Origin: Euryarchaeota archaeon UBA13
GTDB lineage: Archaea; Thermoplasmatota; Poseidoniia; Poseidoniales; Poseidoniaceae
Direction of reading: 5' to 3'
NCBI GenBank assembly: GCA_002495945.1
Contig: DAHU01000028.1
Coordinates: 1 to 8,629 of the forward strand
DNA length: 8,629 nt
Shown: piece after piece, positions 1-5,441 of the stretch
Layout of the letters: the number at the start of each line of letters is the position of its first letter
How positions within the stretch are numbered: position 1 is the first letter of the stretch
Position numbers and translations under genes: made by a program
The notes under the pieces: generated by a model
Told to the model about the DNA's origin: nothing
Databases searched by the model: none
The model's input: only the letters and a program-made list of their open reading frames with translations

Positions 1-732
1 CAAGACTGGCAGACTGCTGGTAATGCTCTACCTGTAACTGTTACAACCATCGGTGCTCTATCGGTAGCGTCTTTCGCACCAAGCATCATTGCTGTAGCAC
101 TTACTGGATTGTTTGTCAGCGCTCTTGTCCTCGCTGGACGCAGAGACGATGACGAAGAAGAGTTTGTCGAAGAGCAAATTTCTGATGACGAATCTGCTGT
201 GAGCCCAGTTATTGCAACCATCTTGATGGTCGCAATCACTGTTGTTCTATCTGGTGTTGTGTATGTTTGGGCAGCTCAACTTGCTGACACTGACACAAAG
301 GGTGTTCCAAGAGTAACCTTCGACGCACAAAATGTCGACACAGGTGATGTAGCAACTGACCACTGGAAGATTACCATCGGTCAAGCACAAACAGTACTTG
401 CAACACAAGCAGTGGAAGTTTCAGTAACCTATGCTGATGCAACCGGCGCCATTGTAACAGAGACAACAAACCTTGCCTCTACAAACCAAGTTTACGGATT
501 CTCGCCATTCAATAGCGATCAATTGGTAACATTTGGTGATGTAGTAACACTTGATGAGGATGAGACAATATCTTCCTTCAGTACTGGTGATGACATTTAT
601 GTCAAGACCCACACTGCTGATGGAACACCTCTAGTTGATGCAACTATCAGGATTGTCTACTCTCCACCTGGTGACACACAAGGTGCAGTGTTGAAGACCT
701 ACAGTGGACTAAGTTGGAACCAACCAGTTTGA
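1..732 (+). CDS. Type IV pilin-like membrane protein with an extra upstream TM segment, 5'-partial
   Basis: The frame is open from the first base, so this is the C-terminal 243 residues of a longer protein. Residues about 25-46 form a hydrophobic membrane segment ending in RR. Residues 49-64 are almost all acidic (DDDEEE...SDDE). Residues 66-92 start with AVSPVIATILMVAITVV, the hallmark of the archaeal type IV pilin N-terminal family (Pilin_N, formerly DUF1628). The rest is Thr/Val/Asp-rich and looks like an extracellular beta domain. Such pilins normally begin a few residues before this hydrophobic core and are cleaved by the prepilin peptidase PibD. Here the core is internal, and no basic residue plus Gly/Ala cleavage site precedes it. 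A TTG at 109 could be a start but would cut through the first membrane segment, so I read the gene as continuing upstream. Pilin-type identity is fairly sure; surface filament subunit versus membrane-anchored protein is undecided. Confidence 0.75.
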   Translation, partial: QDWQTAGNALPVTVTTIGALSVASFAPSIIAVALTGLFVSALVLAGRRDDDEEEFVEEQISDDESAVSPVIATILMVAITVVLSGVVYVWAAQLADTDTKGVPRVTFDAQNVDTGDVATDHWKITIGQAQTVLATQAVEVSVTYADATGAIVTETTNLASTNQVYGFSPFNSDQLVTFGDVVTLDEDETISSFSTGDDIYVKTHTADGTPLVDATIRIVYSPPGDTQGAVLKTYSGLSWNQPV

Positions 733-761
733 TACTACTAAGGTAAGTAAAGACAAGACGA

Positions 762-789
762 TAGCGGGAGGGTTTCGGCCCTCTCGCTA
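762..789 (+). terminator. Strong hairpin after the pilin-like gene
   Basis: Bases 762-772 pair with 779-789 in an 11-bp stem with one G-T (G-U in RNA) pair and a 6-base loop (TTTCGG), 29 bases after the pilin-like stop. It is the most stable structure in the 137-base gap. No T-run follows it, and archaeal intrinsic termination usually depends on a U-tract, so it may protect or define the 3' end of the message rather than terminate by itself. The fold is seen; the role is inferred. Confidence 0.4.
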
Positions 790-838
790 CGTACTTGATC
801 ATAGCCTAGAGTGAGAACTGGGTATGATTAATGACGAG

Positions 839-849
839 CGTTTTTGTAT
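839..849 (+). promoter_or_regulatory. Possible TATA-like element of the HAD gene
   Basis: The T-rich stretch TTTTTGTAT lies about 21-29 bases before the ATG at 870. That is where an archaeal TATA box would sit if the transcript were leaderless or nearly so. The match to the archaeal consensus is weak and no clear BRE is visible. The placement is the main argument. Confidence 0.25.
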
Positions 850-869
850 TGTAATAAGTAGGGCTTATT

Positions 870-1535
870 ATGGCTGAAGTACCGAAAGTAGTAGTGTTTG
901 ATTGTGACGGAGTTCTTGTGGACTCGGTCAGCTCGTGGAAAACATTGCACGACCACTTTGGTACTGATAATTCACATAACCTAACGCGCTTCATTAACGG
1001 CGAACTGACAGATGTCGAGTTTATGCGCTCAGATATTCAAATGTGGAAGGCTATCAAAGACCCAATATACCGCGATGAGTTGTTTCGCTCATATTCTGGC
1101 GTGAAACTAATGCCAGGTGCTAAAGAACTGGTAAAGGAACTGAAAGATGCTGGCGTTTTTGTTGCGATTGTAAGCGCGGGTGTTGACTTGTTTGTTGCAT
1201 CAATTGCTGCCATGTTGAAAGTAGATGATTGGATTGCCAATGGCTTTGTGTTCAATGATGATGATTCCTTATCTGATGAAGGTGTATGTCGTTTACACGC
1301 AACCAAAAAAGATACCATAATCACTAAAATTCTCGATATGCAAGGGTTCGAAGCCAAGGATTGTATTTCAGTTGGCGATTCAGAGATGGACTTGTCGATG
1401 CAGGTTGAGGGCAGCGGGTTCATTGGTTTCAATCCCTCAAGGGATTCGTCCCTCGAGGCTTTTCAAACGGCTGGGGTTCCAATTGTGTTCGAGAAGAACC
1501 TACTTGAGTTGAAGCCATATTTTGGGCTTGAGTAA
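870..1535 (+). CDS. HAD-superfamily phosphatase, archaeal phosphoserine-phosphatase-like
   Basis: This 221-aa soluble protein carries all four HAD motifs. Motif I is DCDGVLVD at 11-18 (nucleophile D11, acid/base D13), motif II is S102 in IVSAG, motif III is a lysine at 146/147 in ATKKDT, and motif IV is GDSEMD at 169-174. The alpha-helical cap between motifs I and II includes W23, H27-D28-H29-F30-G31 and NGELTDVEFM, which fits the archaeal subfamily IB PSPase-like hydrolases. It probably dephosphorylates a small phosphomonoester with Mg2+; O-phosphoserine (last step of serine synthesis) is the obvious candidate, but the substrate cannot be read from sequence. Serine synthesis would connect to the one-carbon gene fhs nearby, which is suggestive only. 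The ATG at 870 places motif I at the usual distance from the N-terminus. The TAA stop directly abuts the stop of the convergent PolD gene. Confidence 0.85.
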   Translation: MAEVPKVVVFDCDGVLVDSVSSWKTLHDHFGTDNSHNLTRFINGELTDVEFMRSDIQMWKAIKDPIYRDELFRSYSGVKLMPGAKELVKELKDAGVFVAIVSAGVDLFVASIAAMLKVDDWIANGFVFNDDDSLSDEGVCRLHATKKDTIITKILDMQGFEAKDCISVGDSEMDLSMQVEGSGFIGFNPSRDSSLEAFQTAGVPIVFEKNLLELKPYFGLE

Positions 1536-3146
1536 TCATACGAATGGTATTGCTGTTGTTGCATGGCTTTTGAGATTAACAATAGTCAGTATGCACGGCT
1601 TGGGTTGAAATCCAAGCATTCTTTGGTATGAAGTTTGATCTTGCCATGTGCTGGAGCAGACTAAGGTAGTTCCTTTGTAATCAACACAAGCATGGCCGTG
1701 GACGTGGCCGGTGACAAAGATATCAGGAACTTCGTTAATCACTAGTCCGTCCTCTGGTTCGGGAGATAATGGCGTTTTACCACCCCATTGAGGTGCAAGG
1801 TGGCGCCTCCTAAGCATTTGCCGCATAGCCTCAACAGGGTCTGCATAGGTAACCGTCTTTAGGCCTGCAACAAAATCGTCAATTGATTTACCGTGATAGG
1901 ATAATATTCGTACATCGTGAAGAGAAAAATCACACGGATTGCCGACAAATGTGGTTGTATTGTAGTCCTGCTGAATGTCTTTCTCAAATGTTGGTTGAGG
2001 TTCAGCAGGCCTAACCGCATCGTGATTCCCGGGTAGCATTAGACATTCTACCCAATCGGGAAGCTGCTCTAACATTTTAGCAAATTCAGAATACTGAGCA
2101 AATAAATCTGGAATAGATAGTTCCTTGTCTTGGCCGGGGTAAATTCCTACGCCATCAACGCAATCGCCAGACAAAATTAGATATTTTACAGTTTTAGCCA
2201 ACGGGTCGGTATGAAACCACCGTACCATTTTATGCCACTGTGCTTCTAAGAATGTCTTCGAACCAACATGGATGTCTGACAGGAATGCAACGCTAATGCC
2301 AAATGGCGATGATGCTTTCTCATGCCGCTCCTTCATCGGGAAGTGAAGGTCATCAACAATGAATAATTCTCCAGATTGATTGAAATTGCCAGATACGCCA
2401 ATCACATCATCAGGCATTAATCCAGCTTCGATAATTTGTTCTTGATATTTATCGCGGTTATCGCTATTAGGTTTGTATAGCATACACCTGATTTCTCCAG
2501 TCTCGTCCTCTAAACTCCACATTAGGTGTCCATTTTTGGTATAACGTGGTTCGTTGACTAATCCAATGGCTACCGCTTTGTTATCATAACCTTGGTATCT
2601 ATGAACCTCCCTAAGTAGGCGAGAAACCTCTGTGGGTCGGCGGGGTAATTTTGAATTCTTGACTATCATGTCACGGATTTTTGACAAACGATCTGCGAAA
2701 CATGCGGTTATATCGTTCATTTTACCCTCAGTAGTGCTTTTTCCAGTGATGTCATAATACACTTTAATGTCGGTTGGTGCATCAACAGCAAGACAACTGT
2801 AATCAGCCTCATCCCAGTCTGGTAAATTATTTCTAAATTCTAAATCCAATGGTTCAGGGGCAGCAATTGGAGCAATCACTCTGCCAAGGTCTGCAGGTGC
2901 TTCCGTAGTAGGCAACTTTGCTTCAGACGTTGGTTTGCTTTTTTGGCTGGTATTTTCTGGTACTAATGCTATTAGTTGGTCGAGAATATCTTGTGTTAGT
3001 ACACCTTTTGTGAAGTTAATCTTCGCACCCATATCAAGCAGTTTCGCTGGGTCAGGATGGCGTTGTAAATTGGTAATAATTTGCCCAGATGCGATGATTC
3101 TGCGTAGGCGCAACATTTTGACTATATCGCCGAATGTCGCTGCCAT
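1536..3146 (-). CDS. polB: Family D DNA polymerase small subunit DP1 (MRE11-like 3'-5' exonuclease)
   Basis: DP1 is the proofreading subunit of the archaeal replicative polymerase PolD; its partner, catalytic subunit DP2, is not in this window. With the ATG at 3146 the product has 536 residues. In order: a basic helical N-terminus (1-65); a low-complexity linker (64-100); a conserved segment with YYDITGKSTTEGK (about 130-143); an OB-fold (about 190-270); and a calcineurin-like phosphoesterase domain. The metal-binding set appears intact: D291/H293 (SDIHVGS), D328 (SGDCVD), N374/H375 (PGNHD), H418 (SYHGK), H481/H483 (GHVHGH). This suggests an active nuclease, unlike the inactivated small subunits of eukaryotic polymerases. 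The frame runs upstream to 3356, but that part is a basic low-complexity shadow of the cinA 3' end. No Shine-Dalgarno precedes 3146, and a GTG at 3167 is an alternative start. It lies 49 bases behind cinA, probably in one operon. Confidence 0.95.
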   Translation of the reverse strand: MAATFGDIVKMLRLRRIIASGQIITNLQRHPDPAKLLDMGAKINFTKGVLTQDILDQLIALVPENTSQKSKPTSEAKLPTTEAPADLGRVIAPIAAPEPLDLEFRNNLPDWDEADYSCLAVDAPTDIKVYYDITGKSTTEGKMNDITACFADRLSKIRDMIVKNSKLPRRPTEVSRLLREVHRYQGYDNKAVAIGLVNEPRYTKNGHLMWSLEDETGEIRCMLYKPNSDNRDKYQEQIIEAGLMPDDVIGVSGNFNQSGELFIVDDLHFPMKERHEKASSPFGISVAFLSDIHVGSKTFLEAQWHKMVRWFHTDPLAKTVKYLILSGDCVDGVGIYPGQDKELSIPDLFAQYSEFAKMLEQLPDWVECLMLPGNHDAVRPAEPQPTFEKDIQQDYNTTTFVGNPCDFSLHDVRILSYHGKSIDDFVAGLKTVTYADPVEAMRQMLRRRHLAPQWGGKTPLSPEPEDGLVINEVPDIFVTGHVHGHACVDYKGTTLVCSSTWQDQTSYQRMLGFQPKPCILTIVNLKSHATTAIPFV

Positions 3147-3195
3147 AAGTTTAGGTAAAGTCGCCACTCCAAAAGCAAATCGGTTGTAGTCAATG

Positions 3196-3882
3196 TTAAT
3201 TCCATTCGACTTCTTCGCCAATGGATTCATCGTCATCATCGGGCATTTCACCACTCCACGATTCATCTTGCCACGGTGCAGATTGTTTTGCTGCTGCTTC
3301 TCGTTTAGCCCGCTCAACTTCGAACTCTTTTCGGGCCTGCTCCTTCTCTGCTTCAATTTCCTCTAGTTTTTTCCTATTGGCTTCAGCTTTCTCCATTGCA
3401 TCATCCCATAGAGCAATTGCCGTCAATAGAGCGAAGTGAACGAAGCCAATTTTGTTTTCAGAACGATTGCCTCCGATTTGAGTAGATTCGGCATTAGCCC
3501 AAGTATTTGAAGCAATACCAACGTAAACTGTGCCAACTTTCTTTGTTGAACTATCATTTCCGGGTCCAGCAATCCCGGTTATTGAAATTGCAATATCTGC
3601 TCCAGCTTGTTCTAATGCTCCTTTGGCCATTTCTATGGCTACATTAGCAGACACAGCACCATATTTTTCCAAGGTTTCTAATTCAACATTCAATTCTGCC
3701 ATTTTGGCATCGTTAGAATATGTCACCCATGATTGATTGAACCAGTTACTTGCGCCAGCAATATCGGTAAAAGCACTAGCCAGCAATCCCCCAGTACATG
3801 ATTCGGCTACAGTGATGGTGTGCCCGCCTTCTTTCAGACGCCTGACAAGTCGGGCTGCTGCCGCTTGGATATCTTCATCCAT
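3196..3882 (-). CDS. pncC: Stand-alone CinA C-terminal domain protein, putative nicotinamide-nucleotide amidase, with charged tail
   Basis: Residues 1-160 form a complete CinA C-terminal domain, the family of PncC, which deamidates nicotinamide mononucleotide (NMN) to nicotinate mononucleotide in pyridine nucleotide recycling. Visible motifs are AESCTGG (26-32), the WVTYSNDAK block (52-60), AVSANVAIEMA (76-86), SITGIAGPG (100-108), GTVYVGIA (117-124) and NRSENK (139-144). S28, Y55 and K60 have the spacing I recall for the catalytic Ser/Tyr/Lys of E. coli PncC. The N-terminal molybdopterin-binding-like domain of full-length CinA is absent. Residues about 161-228 are unusual: a Glu/Lys/Ala helix suited to a coiled coil (161-200), then an acidic, Trp-containing tail (W204, W209, DDDDE, W227). 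Stand-alone PncC proteins usually end near residue 165. It is the first gene before polB (49-base gap) and divergent from tRNA-Val. ATG start; no clear Shine-Dalgarno. Confidence 0.88.
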   Translation of the reverse strand: MDEDIQAAAARLVRRLKEGGHTITVAESCTGGLLASAFTDIAGASNWFNQSWVTYSNDAKMAELNVELETLEKYGAVSANVAIEMAKGALEQAGADIAISITGIAGPGNDSSTKKVGTVYVGIASNTWANAESTQIGGNRSENKIGFVHFALLTAIALWDDAMEKAEANRKKLEEIEAEKEQARKEFEVERAKREAAAKQSAPWQDESWSGEMPDDDDESIGEEVEWN

Positions 3883-3916
3883 TCAATTGTCCGTCTTGCC
3901 ACTTGGTTTTGAGTTT

Positions 3917-3928
3917 AACGCATGCGTT
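3917..3928. promoter_or_regulatory. Perfect 12-bp palindrome between cinA and tRNA-Val
   Basis: AACGCATGCGTT is its own reverse complement. It sits in the 78-base divergent region, 35-46 bases before the cinA ATG and 33-44 bases before the tRNA 5' end. An A/T-rich stretch, TTAAACTCAAAA in the cinA direction, lies beside and partly overlaps it at about -25 to -36 and could be the cinA TATA region. The placement suits a dimeric regulator's operator. No factor can be named. Confidence 0.35.
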
Positions 3929-3931
3929 GCA

Positions 3932-3940
3932 TTCAATAAT
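3932..3940 (+). promoter_or_regulatory. Possible TATA-like element of tRNA-Val
   Basis: The A/T-rich TTCAATAAT ends 20 bases before the mature tRNA 5' end. Archaeal tRNA promoters usually have a TATA box about 25 bases before a start site lying a few bases upstream of the tRNA. It is the only A/T-rich block in that range. The consensus match is weak, so the call rests on position. Confidence 0.3.
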
Positions 3941-3960
3941 GAGAGTCAACACGGATGGCT

Positions 3961-4037
3961 GGGTCTGTGGTCTAGGGGTTTATGACGTCGCCCTTACAAG
4001 GCGAAGATCGAGGGTTCAATTCCCTCCGGACCCACCA
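3961..4037 (+). tRNA. tRNA-Val (anticodon UAC), CCA encoded
   Basis: A full cloverleaf can be drawn. The acceptor stem is 3961-3967 with 4027-4033, 7 bp including one G-U. The D stem is 3970-3972 with 3984-3986. The anticodon stem is 3988-3992 with 4000-4004, 5 perfect bp, around the loop CTTACAA. The T stem is 4010-4014 with 4022-4026, 5 perfect bp, around TTCAATT. The anticodon TAC (3995-3997) reads GUA and other valine codons; the 5' GGGTCTGTGGTCTAG is typical of archaeal tRNA-Val. Discriminator A is at 4034 and CCA at 4035-4037 is in the DNA, so it need not be added post-transcriptionally. There is no intron. Only two bases separate the CCA from the stop of the convergent 105-aa gene. Confidence 0.96.
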
Positions 4038-4039
4038 TG

Positions 4040-4357
4040 TTAGTAACAGTAAGATTCAATCTCATCTGTTGCATCCAAGATCACTTTTGTGATGCCAGTT
4101 CTTCTCATCAACTCTTGCGTTGTGGCATTCTCTATATCCGCATCAGCCAGGATTAAGTGGACCGCTCTTTGCCATAAACCGTCGGTTATTTTTGCCCCTC
4201 GATGGTCGACTCCAACGAGAATATCGAGTAACTCACTGTGAAACAACACCGCACCTGCTTGAGGGAGTTCTTCATGCTTAATTAACAGCCATCGAGCGCC
4301 ATCCAGTATTGCCAAGTCTCCGGATTTGGCGTATTCAGAAAAGTGTACTTGCTTCAC
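4040..4357 (-). CDS. Uncharacterised 105-aa protein downstream of pelota
   Basis: I do not recognise this family. The product is small, soluble and well balanced (GARWLLIKH at 20-28, AVLFHSELLDILVGVDHRGA at 36-55, an acidic helix at 71-84, RRTGITKVILDATDEIESYCY at 85-105). It has no signal peptide, membrane segment or zinc-binding cluster. The pattern suggests a compact alpha/beta domain. The start is a GTG eight bases after the pelA stop, and AGGTGAT, complementary to the archaeal 16S rRNA 3' end, overlaps that stop 3-4 bases upstream of the GTG. This is good evidence that the gene is real and expressed with pelA. Context alone hints at translation or ribosome rescue, but it could equally be an unrelated passenger. 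Its stop lies two bases from the convergent tRNA-Val. Confidence 0.75.
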   Translation of the reverse strand: MKQVHFSEYAKSGDLAILDGARWLLIKHEELPQAGAVLFHSELLDILVGVDHRGAKITDGLWQRAVHLILADADIENATTQELMRRTGITKVILDATDEIESYCY

Positions 4358-4360
4358 AGT

Positions 4361-4367
4361 ATCACCT
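4361..4367 (-). promoter_or_regulatory. Shine-Dalgarno of the 105-aa gene, overlapping the pelA stop
   Basis: On the minus strand TAGGTGATACTGTG combines the pelA stop (TAG), a strong Shine-Dalgarno (AGGTGAT) and the GTG start. This decides the start and suggests that ribosomes terminating on pelA reinitiate here. Confidence 0.7.
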
Positions 4368-5430
4368 AAATTTTGAACCGTAATAAGGCAATGGCTCCGC
4401 CAATACCGTCTAATTGTTGACCAGAGTCGTGGTCAATCGAGCACTGGACCATTTCACCACCGAATTCACTCAATACCTCGCACCATTGTTCCCAGGTTTT
4501 GCCATCAATTGTTGCTGCTTCATCACGCAAAAGGTCAGCAGAGATTAGCAGTGTCTCGATAGCACCCTCATTGAGTGCCTTGTTTAACTCAGCCTTTCCG
4601 TAAGCAACAGCACCATTAGTAGAGATTCGTTTCCACGCTTCTTCAAGTAGGCCTATTTCTTTGCTAATAGCATAATCTTCTAACAAATCACCTGCTAAAC
4701 CTTCTCTCAGGACTTCATTAGCGCCGGCTCTACCGGACATTGAAGTACCAATTGACGACATAAATCTTGTTTGACCAGAATTCCTTAGCTCATTCAACAT
4801 CACTTCTCTTGCGTGACCGGGGCCACACAAAATCAATGGCGTTTCATCACCTAAGGAATCTGTTAATTCTTTCACCACCTTGTCACGAAACTGCTTTGCG
4901 ACTCCAGTTGACTGCTTAATATCGACACGTTTTCCACCACCACGCATTGTCCAAGTGGTTGATTCTCTCAGACCCCTTGGAGTTATGTGAAACAAAATTA
5001 TCTCATCGTTTTCAACCACAGCAAGAGCAATTTGTACCTGCTTTGCAGCATCTACGGCTTGTTGTAATAATTGATTGTCGGAGGGTAAAAATGGTGTGTG
5101 ACAACTTAACTCCACCTCACAACCAGTGTTGATATTATGCGTATGATGGCTACCGATGTCAAAATTTGCTTCTTCAATAATGCCGTGAATTCTCAAAACA
5201 TCACTGAATGATTGGTATTCTGTTGACTCAATTCTCAACTTGATCCACATTTTCTTTCGCTCTGCGGCTTTTGCTCTACCACCTTCCTCTCCGCCGGTAG
5301 TTTGGTCTCTGCGTTCTCCTAACATGCCAATCGAGATGCCTTTTCTAGCAAGCCGTGCTAAAGACCACAGGTCGTCATCAGTGCTTATGCGTAGACGCCA
5401 AAGCATCGGCTCTCGCTTCAAAACCTGCAA
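4366..5430 (-). CDS. pelA: Pelota (aPelota/Dom34), ribosome rescue factor
   Basis: Pelota is the eRF1-like factor that, with aEF1A and ABCE1, enters the A site of stalled or mRNA-end ribosomes and splits them. The 354 residues match the family length of about 350 and show its three domains. Domain 1 (1-125) has MQVLKRE...LRISTDDDLWSLARL at the start and FSDVLRIHGIIEE (75-87). The central domain (about 132-265) has ALAVVENDEIILFHIT, the basic loop WTMRGGGKR (160-168) and LILCGPGHARE (199-209). Domain 3 (about 268-354) has AVAYGKAELNKALNEGAIETLLIS. It lacks the GGQ peptide-release motif, as expected for Pelota. The start is TTG at 5430: GGTGA overlaps the fhs stop at suitable spacing, and residues 1-7 align with the usual MKILKRD-type N-terminus. 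An ATG at residue 9 would remove that strand. It is placed between fhs and the 105-aa gene. Confidence 0.95.
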   Translation of the reverse strand: MQVLKREPMLWRLRISTDDDLWSLARLARKGISIGMLGERRDQTTGGEEGGRAKAAERKKMWIKLRIESTEYQSFSDVLRIHGIIEEANFDIGSHHTHNINTGCEVELSCHTPFLPSDNQLLQQAVDAAKQVQIALAVVENDEIILFHITPRGLRESTTWTMRGGGKRVDIKQSTGVAKQFRDKVVKELTDSLGDETPLILCGPGHAREVMLNELRNSGQTRFMSSIGTSMSGRAGANEVLREGLAGDLLEDYAISKEIGLLEEAWKRISTNGAVAYGKAELNKALNEGAIETLLISADLLRDEAATIDGKTWEQWCEVLSEFGGEMVQCSIDHDSGQQLDGIGGAIALLRFKI

Positions 5431-5434
5431 TTAA

Positions 5435-5441
5435 CTCACCC
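5435..5441 (-). promoter_or_regulatory. Shine-Dalgarno of pelA, overlapping the fhs stop
   Basis: The minus strand reads GGGTGAGTTAATTG. The fhs TGA lies inside a GGTGA Shine-Dalgarno, which sits five bases from the TTG start of pelA. It supports the TTG start and translational coupling to fhs. Confidence 0.6.

Noticed and set aside
824..877. Short frame MINDERFCIVISRAYYG overlapping the HAD start, possibly a regulatory leader peptide
   Set aside because: Seventeen codons with only a weak Shine-Dalgarno-like GAGTGAG upstream. If the HAD transcript starts near its ATG, the frame is not even transcribed. No composition bias suggests attenuation.
1037..1432. 131-codon minus-strand frame inside the HAD gene
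   Set aside because: It lies wholly antisense to the HAD motifs; the Ser/Thr/Pro-rich product has no recognisable domain.
3147..3356. N-terminal extension of the PolD small subunit by 70 residues, overlapping cinA
   Set aside because: The extension is a basic, low-complexity translation of the alternate frame of the cinA 3' end and resembles no DP1 N-terminus. The ATG at 3146 gives a plausible start outside the cinA gene.
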